From: an uncultured Oscillospiraceae bacterium
Lineage (GTDB): Bacteria > Bacillota > Clostridia > Oscillospirales > Oscillospiraceae
DNA length: 20,467 nt
Reading direction: 5' to 3'
NCBI GenBank assembly: GCA_900763995.1
Contig: CAAFMK010000144.1
Location: 1 to 20,467, forward strand
Shown here: positions 8,350-15,461 of the stretch, in pieces
Position numbering within the stretch: the first letter of the stretch is position 1
Layout of the letters: each line of letters begins with the position of its first letter
Translations under genes and position numbers: made by a program
The notes under the pieces: generated by a model
Told to the model about the DNA's origin: nothing
Seen by the model: only the letters and a program-made list of their open reading frames with translations
Databases searched by the model: none

Positions 8350-10122
8350 ATGTCAATGAACGGCGGTAATATGTTCGCCCCCAAGGAAGGTAAGCCTGAG
8401 GTGCTGTTCTCTGTCAAGGCACAGCGCGGCGGTTTTGATCAGCCTGACACCCTGCGTTGTAAGGGCTGGAAGCAGGAGACCATCCTGCGTATGCTGGAGA
8501 ACAATATGGAGAATGCCGAGATTCCCGAGCAGCTGGTTATCTACGGCGGCAACGGCAAGTGTGCCCGTAACTGGGAGTCCTACTACGCCATCATCGATTC
8601 TTTGAAGAATCTGGAGAATGATGAGACTCTGGTTGTCCAGTCTGGTATGCCTGTGGCCATTTTCAAGACCCACAATCTGGCCCCCCGTGTAGTTATGGCT
8701 ACCACCAACATCATGAAGGCCACTTGGGAGCGCTTCTATGATATGCAGGACAAGAATCTGACCATTTTCGCTCAGTACACCGCCGCTCCCTGGGAGTACA
8801 TCGGTACTCAGGGCGTCATCGAGGGCACTTTCGAGACCCTGTCTGCCATCACCCTGAAAAAGGGCTGGGAGAACGATATGCACGGCAAGATCTTCATGAC
8901 CGCTGGTGCTGGCGGCATGGGCGGCAACCAGACCTGGGCTGGTAAGATGCACGGTGCCACCGTCATTCTGGCTGATGCAGACGAGAGGGTAATCGACCGC
9001 CGTATCTCCAAGAACTACATGGATATGAAGGTCTACTCTCTGGACGAGGCCTGGAAGATCGCACAGGAGCATGTGGCTGCTGACGACCCCATCTCCATCG
9101 GCGTGGTGGGCAATGCCGCTGACATTTTCGAAGAGGCTCTGAAGAAGGGCTACATCCCCGATGTGGTTACTGAGATGTGCCCCTGCCACGACCCCATTTC
9201 CTACATCCCCTCCGGCTACACCGGTGAGCAGGCTGATGTCTATCGTGGACAAAAGCGTGAGGAGTACCTCCAGGATGCCCGCAAGACCATGATCCGCCAG
9301 CTGCGTGCCATGATCGAGTTCAAGAAGCGGGGCGTTGAGGCCTTTGAGTACGGCACCAGCATCCGTAAGGAGTGTATGGATGCCGGTATGCCTGAGGCCG
9401 AGGCAAAGCAGATCGAGGGCTTTGTGGCCGCTTACATCCGTCCCCTGTTCTGTGAGGGCCGTGGCCCCTTCCGCTGGACTTGTACCTCTGGCGATCCTGC
9501 TGATCTGGCCCGTCTGGACGATCTGGCTCTTGAGATCTGCAAGGGTGATGCTCTGGTGGAGCGCTGGATCAACCTGGCTCGGAAGCACCTGCCCATCGAG
9601 GCCCTGCCAGCCCGTATCTGCTACATGGGCTTTGGTGAGCGCCGCCGCTTCGGTCTAGCCGTCAACGACCTGATCAAGAAGGGCGAGATCAAGGGCCCCG
9701 TGGCCTTCTCCCGTGATAACCTGGACTCCGGTTCCATCGTGAACCCCACCTTCGAGTCCGAGAATATGCCCGACGGCGGCGACTATGTCTCCGACTGGCC
9801 CATGCTCAACGGCCTACTGGACTGCGCTGCCATGTGCGATCTGATTGCGATCCAGGCCAATTACTCCATGGGCGAGGCTGTTCACACTGGTGTTACCATG
9901 ATCGCCGATGGTACTGATGAGGCTGACTTCCGTCTGGGTGCCTGTATGGTGACTGACTCTGGTATCGGTGTGGTGCGTCACGCTCAGTCCGGCTACCAGT
10001 CCGCTAAGGATGTTTGTAACGGCAAGGGCAAGATCGCCGGTGGCGACAGCATCAAGATTCCTCTGTGGTGGGAGCCCGCCGATAAGGTCACCTTTGGCCC
10101 TGAGGGTGAATATGTCCGCTGA
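8350..10122 (+). CDS. hutU: Urocanate hydratase (urocanase)
   Basis: Encodes 590 residues from the ATG at 8350, which has GGAGGA 7 nt upstream; an ATG at 8335 overlaps that Shine-Dalgarno and is rejected. The enzyme adds water to urocanate to give 4-imidazolone-5-propionate, using tightly bound NAD+ as electrophile. Family blocks visible are YGGNGKCARNW, YTAAPWEYIGTQGVIEGT, the NAD-binding AGAGGMGGNQTWAG, CHDPISYIPSGYT, and ARICYMGFGERRRFGLAVND. The last block holds the Cys that by position should match the conserved active-site cysteine. Codon choice (many CGT, GGT, GCT, AAG) differs from neighbours and suggests very high expression. Confidence 0.93.
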   Translation: MSMNGGNMFAPKEGKPEVLFSVKAQRGGFDQPDTLRCKGWKQETILRMLENNMENAEIPEQLVIYGGNGKCARNWESYYAIIDSLKNLENDETLVVQSGMPVAIFKTHNLAPRVVMATTNIMKATWERFYDMQDKNLTIFAQYTAAPWEYIGTQGVIEGTFETLSAITLKKGWENDMHGKIFMTAGAGGMGGNQTWAGKMHGATVILADADERVIDRRISKNYMDMKVYSLDEAWKIAQEHVAADDPISIGVVGNAADIFEEALKKGYIPDVVTEMCPCHDPISYIPSGYTGEQADVYRGQKREEYLQDARKTMIRQLRAMIEFKKRGVEAFEYGTSIRKECMDAGMPEAEAKQIEGFVAAYIRPLFCEGRGPFRWTCTSGDPADLARLDDLALEICKGDALVERWINLARKHLPIEALPARICYMGFGERRRFGLAVNDLIKKGEIKGPVAFSRDNLDSGSIVNPTFESENMPDGGDYVSDWPMLNGLLDCAAMCDLIAIQANYSMGEAVHTGVTMIADGTDEADFRLGACMVTDSGIGVVRHAQSGYQSAKDVCNGKGKIAGGDSIKIPLWWEPADKVTFGPEGEYVR

Positions 10123-10148
10123 TTTTTAAATAGTTCTTTCCTCTTAGT

Positions 10149-10191
10149 AACGAGAAGGGCGATGCACATCTGTGCTCGCCCTTTTCGTTTT
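10149..10191 (+). terminator. Terminator after hutU
   Basis: AACGAGAAGGGCGA pairs with TCGCCCTTTTCGTT with one G-T wobble. An inner GCAC/GTGC stem closes over ATCT, and a short T-run follows. It separates hutU from hutI, whose ATG is 47 bp further on, so hutI may depend on read-through or on a weak local promoter. Confidence 0.8.
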
Positions 10192-10237
10192 AATCGTCAA
10201 ATTGAGTGTAAACCATCTGTACAGGGAGGCAGTCATT

Positions 10238-11530
10238 ATGGAACAAAATGAGAAAAATAAGACCAAATTGTTGATTGAAAATGCAACTCAGATCCTTACC
10301 ATGCGGGGCGAAAGCAACCACGATGTGGGACTGGTGGAATCAGGCTGGCTCTATATTGAGGGCGACCGAATCTGTGCAGTGGGAAGCAAGGAAGAGGTGG
10401 AGCGGGTAGCGGGAGATCTGTCAGAGGTGGAGCGGATCGACGCGGCTGGAAAAGTGGTTGTGCCGGGCTTTGTGGACTGCCATACCCATGTGGTCTTTGG
10501 TGGATCACGGGTGGCTGAGTACGCCATCAAACTTACAGATGACCGACCTGAGACACTGGAAAAATACGGGATCCCAACTGGGATCTACGCCTCAGTCAAT
10601 ATGACCAGGGATGTACCTGTGGAGGTGCTGGCAGCCCGGACAGAGCGCAGATTACGCAATATGCTGATCACTGGTACCACTACCATTGAAAGTAAGAGTG
10701 GGTACGGCTTCACACTGCCGTCAGAGATGAAAATGCTGGAGGTCAACCGCCTGCTCAGCGCCCATTTACCCATAGATATTGTCCCCACCTTCCTGGGGGG
10801 GCATGGATGGGAAGAGGGGAAGGATAAGGACTGGTATATTGACCAGCTGTGTCAGGAAATGATCCCCCAGGTGGCCCGGTTCCGTATGGCATCTTTCAAT
10901 GATGTCTGGGTAGATGAGGGGCATTTTACTGCCAAAGATGCAGAAAAAATCCTATCCTGTGGCCGGGAGTACGGATTGACCCCCTGTATTCACACAGATG
11001 CCTACTCCAATATTGGCGGCTCAGCGTTGGCGGCGGAGATGAAGATGGCAAATGCAGGCCATCTGAATTATACCCCCCTCTCCATGCTGCCAAAGCTTCG
11101 CGATGCGGGGGTAGTGGGTGTTATTTTACCTGGCACTGATTTCGCCGTGCATCATCCCCGTCCAGTAGACCCTAGGCCTATGCTTGATTGCGGTATGACC
11201 TTGGCACTGGCTACAAACTGTAATCCAGGATGCTGGATGGAATCCATGCAAATGGTGCTTGTATTGGCCTGCCGCCAGCATCGCTTTACTCCCGCAGAGG
11301 CGTTTAGGGCGGCCACTTATGGCGCTGCAAAGGCCCTTACGCTGGATGACCGGGGAATTTTGGATGTGGGCAAGGTGGCAGATGTACTGATTTTGGATGT
11401 TGAAACCTTTGAGGATGTGGTATACAAGTTTGGTCGCAACCATGTACAGACCGTAATCAAAGGTGGCCAGGTCGTGGTGCAGGACGGGCGCATTGTCAAA
11501 GAGCGCCAGGTGGAAATGCCAAAGCCCTGA
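10238..11530 (+). CDS. hutI: Imidazolonepropionase with an Asn at the usual metal-binding Asp
   Basis: Encodes 430 residues from the ATG at 10238, with AGGGAGG 8 nt upstream; earlier in-frame starts overlap the hutU terminator. It belongs to the amidohydrolase superfamily and opens the ring of imidazolonepropionate to N-formimino-glutamate. Visible are the metal-binding HxH in DCHTHVVFGG (H82, H84), YGLTPCIHTDAYSN (H252), NAGHLNYTP (H275), and the ATxxNPG block near 325-331. In that block the residue normally Asp (metal ligand, D324 in the Bacillus subtilis enzyme) is Asn327 (codon AAC at 11216-11218). The rest of the protein is intact and of normal length, and the other hut steps are present. 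Confidence 0.9.
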   Translation: MEQNEKNKTKLLIENATQILTMRGESNHDVGLVESGWLYIEGDRICAVGSKEEVERVAGDLSEVERIDAAGKVVVPGFVDCHTHVVFGGSRVAEYAIKLTDDRPETLEKYGIPTGIYASVNMTRDVPVEVLAARTERRLRNMLITGTTTIESKSGYGFTLPSEMKMLEVNRLLSAHLPIDIVPTFLGGHGWEEGKDKDWYIDQLCQEMIPQVARFRMASFNDVWVDEGHFTAKDAEKILSCGREYGLTPCIHTDAYSNIGGSALAAEMKMANAGHLNYTPLSMLPKLRDAGVVGVILPGTDFAVHHPRPVDPRPMLDCGMTLALATNCNPGCWMESMQMVLVLACRQHRFTPAEAFRAATYGAAKALTLDDRGILDVGKVADVLILDVETFEDVVYKFGRNHVQTVIKGGQVVVQDGRIVKERQVEMPKP

Positions 11531-11582
11531 GTTTCATTGAGATCATAACAGCGAACATGGACGGAAAGAACCTATAAAGCCG

Positions 11583-11632
11583 CACCCCATTTGTTAGATC
11601 GTGTGATACACAGCTAACAAATGGGGTGTTTT
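11583..11632 (+). terminator. Terminator after hutI, CACCCCATTT palindrome copy 1
   Basis: CACCCCATTTGTTAG (11583-11597) pairs perfectly with CTAACAAATGGGGTG (11614-11628). An inner GTGT/ACAC stem lies in the loop, and TTTT follows at 11629-11632. A related palindrome lies at 18161-18212. Confidence 0.85.
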
Positions 11633-11635
11633 CCA

Positions 11636-11844
11636 TTACACAGTGGGATTGGCCAGCCAGTCTGCGGCGGACTGTGCCATCAGGCCAGAGCCCTTCCAAA
11701 ATACTGACTCATCCAAACAGAAACGGGGATGGTGGGCACCATACTCCTTTCTATCTGCGGGACATGGGGCACTGCTGACAAGAACAAAATAACAACCGGG
11801 GCACTCCTGAAGGGATTCTTTTACCTGACCATGTTGCCTATGTC
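11636..11844 (-). pseudogene. Decayed C-terminal remnant of an M20-family peptidase/amidohydrolase
   Basis: Read on the - strand, one frame gives about 68 codons ending at a stop (11638-11636). It contains QVKESLQECPGCYFVLVSS, then GAHHPRFCLDESVFWKGSG, then LMAQSAADWLANPTV. The PG-Y-F, GAHHPRF-DE and final helix pattern is the usual C-terminus of M20 peptidases. A stop codon at 11844 and frame breaks above it remove the rest, and no N-terminal catalytic part is present. No start codon with a ribosome site is visible. The family call is from motif memory; the pseudogene call is from the missing ~300 residues. Confidence 0.6.
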
Positions 11845-11922
11845 ATGCACAATGGCATCTTTTGTGACGGGAGCCCCAGGGCAGTGAGACCCTGCTTTCC
11901 CATTAGGGAGAGGATGTCCCCC

Positions 11923-13230
11923 TTACAGGATCATACATCCGATGAAGCCGGCAACGACCAGGGGGATATTGTAAAACAGGAAGGTAGGCACACAGGTGTC
12001 CCAGATGTGATCGTGCTGACCATCTGCATTCAGGCCGGCTGTGGGGCCCAGGGTGCTGTCAGATGCGGGGGATCCAGCATCGCCCAAAACAGCGGCGCAG
12101 GCAATCAGACATACAGTGGCTCCAACACTGACGCCCAGCTGCTGACACATGGGAACATACAGCAGAGCGATCACAGGGATGGTACCAAAAGAGGTGCCGA
12201 TGCCCATTGTAATCAGCAGACCGATCAGGATCAGAACCATCATGGTAACAGCGCGGCTTCCGCCCAGAATAGACAGTGTGGCATCAATCAGGGTATCAAC
12301 TGCGCCTGTATTACGAACCACATTGGCATAGCCGCCGGCAATCAGCATAACAAAGGAGATCATACCCATCAGCTTGATTCCTTCTACCACTGTGTTGTCA
12401 CTGTCACGCAGCTTCAGGGCGCCGCCGAGAATCAGAACAGCCAGACCAGCCATGGCACCCAAAGGCATGGAATTCATGCCGAGCTGTACAAACAAAACAG
12501 CCACAATAGAGATCAGGCCCACAATATGATCCTTATTCAGTCTCAGGTCATCAGAAGTGATCTCATGGCCGCTGATCTCGATGTCCTGATACTCACGGGG
12601 CTTGCGGTAGTACCACCAGGAGGCAACTAGGCCAACCAGCATACCAGCGCCTAGAATGATAGTATAGGGCCATACTTCCATCAGATCAATGGGCATACCA
12701 TTCATTGTCATATTTTCAGCAATGGTGCCCTGGAAGATAGAGCCATAGGCGATGGGGATGGTGACATACATGGCAACCAGACCACACTCAGTCACACAGG
12801 CCGCCTGACGACGATCCATTTTCATCCGGTTCATCATGGCCAGCAGGGGAGGATATAAGATGGGGATGTAGGCAATATGAATGGGTACCAGTGTGCCGGA
12901 GATACAGGCACACAGCAGGAAGGTCAGCAGCAGAACCCACTTACGCTCCTTGACCATAGAGGCGATCCACTTGCCCAACAAGGTCGCCAGACCTGTGTTG
13001 GACAGTGCTGCGGCAAAGGTACCCAACAGGAGATAAGCCAATGCGTTGGTTCCGTTTCCATTCAGACCTGCAATAACATCACTGATAATGACATCAAAGC
13101 CCATTCCTGATGTCAGACCAGCGACCAGAGCTGCCACAAGCAGGGACAAAATCACATTCAGCTTGAGCAGGCACAAAACACACATAACAATAACTGACAG
13201 TGTCACGGGATTGGTAATAATTTGCAACAC
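11923..13230 (-). CDS. Predicted amino-acid (probably histidine) transporter, NhaC/YuiF-like
   Basis: Encodes 435 residues from a GTG at 13230 (MLQIITNPVTLSVIVMCVLC), with AGGAG at 9 nt spacing; the frame is open to an ATG at 13281. The sequence is almost wholly hydrophobic, with roughly ten to twelve membrane segments. Internal markers are CACISGTLVPIHIAYIPILYPP, ECGLVAMYVTIPIAYGSIF and a C-terminal AVLGDAGSPASDSTLGPTAGLN. The last resembles the conserved re-entrant region of the Na+/H+ antiporter (NhaC/YuiF) superfamily. Its place in the hut locus suggests histidine or another imidazole compound as substrate. That is inference; the family also contains proton antiporters. Confidence 0.75.
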   Translation of the reverse strand: MLQIITNPVTLSVIVMCVLCLLKLNVILSLLVAALVAGLTSGMGFDVIISDVIAGLNGNGTNALAYLLLGTFAAALSNTGLATLLGKWIASMVKERKWVLLLTFLLCACISGTLVPIHIAYIPILYPPLLAMMNRMKMDRRQAACVTECGLVAMYVTIPIAYGSIFQGTIAENMTMNGMPIDLMEVWPYTIILGAGMLVGLVASWWYYRKPREYQDIEISGHEITSDDLRLNKDHIVGLISIVAVLFVQLGMNSMPLGAMAGLAVLILGGALKLRDSDNTVVEGIKLMGMISFVMLIAGGYANVVRNTGAVDTLIDATLSILGGSRAVTMMVLILIGLLITMGIGTSFGTIPVIALLYVPMCQQLGVSVGATVCLIACAAVLGDAGSPASDSTLGPTAGLNADGQHDHIWDTCVPTFLFYNIPLVVAGFIGCMIL

Positions 13231-13281
13231 AACGATAATCTCCTCTCTTATTCCAATTTTAAGGTAGGGCCACAGGTACAT

Positions 13282-13293
13282 TCAGATTGACAT
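13282..13293 (-). other. Possible 3-codon minigene upstream of the transporter
   Basis: On the - strand a strong GGAGG (13304-13300) lies 6 nt before ATG TCA ATC TGA. The stop is followed directly by the ATG at 13281 that opens the long transporter frame. The arrangement would suit translational reinitiation or attenuation, but a chance ATG after an active ribosome site is also possible. Confidence 0.35.
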
Positions 13294-13395
13294 CTATCAC
13301 CTCCAGATTTCAATTTTACGCCCCATTTATAAGTCTGATATGCTCAGGTTTTCCCATAGCGTACAGTGGTCAGAGAATCCGAAACCTAGGCCTTC

Positions 13396-13429
13396 ATTAT
13401 AAAAGAAGATTGGTGAAGAAATGTCGATA
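13396..13429 (-). promoter_or_regulatory. Transporter promoter with partial SARP-type site
   Basis: On the - strand a perfect heptamer TATCGAC (13429-13423) is followed by a weak second heptamer CTTCACC exactly 11 bp later (13418-13412). A perfect TATAAT (13401-13396) begins 10 bp after that. The phase equals that of the hutU and hutH promoters; the second repeat matches in only three of seven positions. Confidence 0.45.
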
Positions 13430-13523
13430 GATCAAAGATGGCATCAAAAAAATAAAGGAATACAAAAAGTAAAATATATGCTAAAATAGATTGCTATTGA
13501 AATGAAGTAAGAAAACATAAGGT

Positions 13524-13542
13524 ACCATCCAATGTGGATGGT
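13524..13542. repeat. Short inverted repeat upstream of the hutH SARP site
   Basis: ACCATCC and GGATGGT form a perfect 7-bp dyad around AATGT, only 3 bp before the first ATCGAC repeat. It could be a binding site for a second regulator or a small hairpin; nothing decides which. Confidence 0.4.
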
Positions 13543-13545
13543 TTT

Positions 13546-13579
13546 AATCGACGGTTTATCGACATGACCTTGGTAGAAT
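13546..13579 (+). promoter_or_regulatory. hutH promoter with SARP-type direct repeats
   Basis: AATCGAC at 13546-13552 and TATCGAC at 13557-13563 are 11 bp apart. The -10 box TAGAAT at 13574-13579 begins 10 bp after the second heptamer, the same geometry as at hutU. No good -35 box is present, as expected for an activator-dependent promoter. Confidence 0.68.
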
Positions 13580-13669
13580 GTGGGCATCATTGGTAATTAT
13601 ATCATTAAATAAAAGACTTAGATCACAAAATAGGAACAGATGAAGCTGAAGAAATGGAGGCGGTTTTTA

Positions 13670-15199
13670 ATGGAGAAGGTTATATATTTGGATGGCAGCA
13701 GTCTGACAGTTGAGGATGTTGTGGATATCTGTCGCCATGGCACCAAAGTTGCCCTGACCCCAGAGGCCAAGCAGGCGATACAGACCTCTCGTGATATTGT
13801 GGAGCGAAATATCGCCGAGGGAAAGGTGGTCTATGGTCTTAATACCGGGTTTGGCAAATTTGTCAATGTTGCCATCCCTGAGGATGATCTGGATCAGCTG
13901 CAATACAATCTGATCGTCTCAGATGCCTGCGGTGTGGGCGACCCATTTGGAGAAGATGTCACCAGGGCCATCATGCTGCTGCGGGCCAATGCGCTGGCCA
14001 AGGGCTTTTCCGGTATTCGCCTGTCCACTGTGGAGACCCTGCTGGAAATGCTCAACCGCGGCGTCCACCCCGTGATTCCGGAAAAGGGTTCTGTGGGCTC
14101 CAGCGGCGATCTGTGCCCCCTGGCCCACATGGTTATGCCCATGATTGGTGAGGGTGAGGCTGTCTATCAGGGGAAAGTCATGTCTGGCCGGCAGGCCATG
14201 GATGCTGCGGGTATCCCCGTGGTCAAGCTGAAGGCCAAAGAGGGTCTGGCTTTGATCAACGGCACCTGTGCCATGATGGGTGTGGCCTCCCTTGCGGTGT
14301 ACGATGCCGGTATTTTAATGAAAACCGCCGACATATCCGCTTCCCTTACAGTGGACGCTCTGGAGGGCATTGTAGATCCCTATGATCCCCGGATTCAGGC
14401 CATCCGTCCCCACAGCGGACAAATCAATGTGGCAGAAAACTTCCGTAAGCTGCTGGAGGGAAGCAAGCTGACAGTACATCAGGGCGGTGTTCGGGTGCAG
14501 GATGCCTACACCTTGCGCTGCCTTCCTCAGATTCATGGTGCCAGCCGTATGGCCTATGACTATGTCCGTCAGGTCATTGAAACTGAGATCAACTCTGTGA
14601 CAGATAACCCCCTGATCTTCCCGGATAACGGTGATATTTTCTCTGGTGGCAACTTCCATGGTCAGCCAGTGGCGGTAGCGATGGATACCCTGGGTATTGC
14701 CATGGCTGAGTTTGCCAATGTGGCTGAGCGGCGCATTGAGCGCTTGGTCAATCCCCAGCTCAGTGGCCTGCCCGGCTTCTTGACTCCGGTGGAGGGCATC
14801 AACGATGGCTTCATGGTGGCACAGTATGCCGCTGCCGCCCTGGTATCTGAAAACAAGGTGCTGGCTCACCCCGCCTGTGTGGACTCCATTCCCACCTCCG
14901 CCAACCAGGAGGATCATGTCAGTATGGGTACCATTGCCTCCCGCAAGGCAGCCACAATCATCAGCCACGCCCAAAGTGTACTGGCTGTGGAGCTGTTGTG
15001 CGCAGCCCAGGCCGCCGATTTCAAGGGGGCTGAGAAATTGGGCAAAGGCACCCGTGCCGCCTATGATATGGTTCGCAGTGAGGTGACCTTTATGGATCAG
15101 GATCGGGCCATCTATTTGGATATGAACAAGGTCACCCAGCAGATCCGTGAGGGCAAATATGTCCACTGTGTGGAGACTGCGGTTGGTCAACTGAAGTAA
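13670..15199 (+). CDS. hutH: Histidine ammonia-lyase
   Basis: Encodes 509 residues (MEKVIYLDGSSLTVEDVV), with GGAGG 9 nt before the ATG at 13670; an in-frame ATG at 13640 lacks a ribosome site. It removes ammonia from histidine to give trans-urocanate, the first step of the pathway. Visible are VYGLNTGFGKF (the conserved Tyr of the active site) and the prosthetic-group block GSVGSSGDLCPLAHM. In this block the self-cyclising triad is Ser144-Ser145-Gly146 instead of the common Ala-Ser-Gly. Later blocks are TVDALEGIVDPYDPRI, HSGQINVAENF, NSVTDNPLIF, GNFHGQPVA and ERLVNPQLSGLPGFL. The full length suggests an active enzyme. Confidence 0.95.
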   Translation: MEKVIYLDGSSLTVEDVVDICRHGTKVALTPEAKQAIQTSRDIVERNIAEGKVVYGLNTGFGKFVNVAIPEDDLDQLQYNLIVSDACGVGDPFGEDVTRAIMLLRANALAKGFSGIRLSTVETLLEMLNRGVHPVIPEKGSVGSSGDLCPLAHMVMPMIGEGEAVYQGKVMSGRQAMDAAGIPVVKLKAKEGLALINGTCAMMGVASLAVYDAGILMKTADISASLTVDALEGIVDPYDPRIQAIRPHSGQINVAENFRKLLEGSKLTVHQGGVRVQDAYTLRCLPQIHGASRMAYDYVRQVIETEINSVTDNPLIFPDNGDIFSGGNFHGQPVAVAMDTLGIAMAEFANVAERRIERLVNPQLSGLPGFLTPVEGINDGFMVAQYAAAALVSENKVLAHPACVDSIPTSANQEDHVSMGTIASRKAATIISHAQSVLAVELLCAAQAADFKGAEKLGKGTRAAYDMVRSEVTFMDQDRAIYLDMNKVTQQIREGKYVHCVETAVGQLK

Positions 15200-15224
15200 G
15201 TTTTATTTTCAAACAAACCAAATT

Positions 15225-15260
15225 AAAAACACCTGATTTCCTTGGAAATCAGGTGTTTTT
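15225..15260. terminator. Bidirectional intrinsic terminator after hutH, CACCTGAT family copy 2
   Basis: AAAAACACCTGATTTC pairs over 16 bp with GAAATCAGGTGTTTTT around CTTG. It differs from copy 1 (3355-3390) by one compensated stem pair plus the loop. Confidence 0.9.
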
Positions 15261-15355
15261 ATCCAAATTTCAAATAAAAATATACGCAGCAGCCCAAGTA
15301 AAATCATGGATTGCAATGTCAAGATACTAGATAATCGGCGAGGCTGGGGATACGA

Positions 15356-15384
15356 TTGACAAGCCTCTTGTTTGAATATAAAAT
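15356..15384 (+). promoter_or_regulatory. Sigma70-type promoter for the AAA+/VWA pair
   Basis: A perfect -35 TTGACA (15356-15361) is followed after 17 bp by TAAAAT (15379-15384). ACAAG-CCT-CTTGT, a small perfect dyad at 15359-15371, overlaps the -35 and spacer. TTGTCAA at 15400-15406 mirrors TTGACAA of the -35 region; either could be an operator. No ATCGAC repeat is present, so this unit seems independent of the SARP-like regulator. Confidence 0.65.
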
Positions 15385-15461
15385 CGAGTACACAAGCAGT
15401 TGTCAAAAATGCTGTTGTGGCTGAAAAATAGGTACTACTCAAGGAAAGGCGAAGAAAAACT

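Noticed and set aside
8353..9588. Long - strand open frame of 411 codons opposite hutU
   Set aside because: It is the complement of a strongly conserved enzyme with biased codons, which leaves the antisense frame open; no motif or ribosome site supports it.
10123..10237. A SARP-type site in front of hutI
   Set aside because: AATCGTC at 10192-10198 resembles half a site but lacks the ATCGAC core, a second copy at 11 bp and a -10 box at the right place.
11845..12630. A 261-codon + strand frame opposite the transporter
   Set aside because: Its sequence is Gln/His/Asn-rich low-complexity, as expected from the complement of a membrane protein gene.
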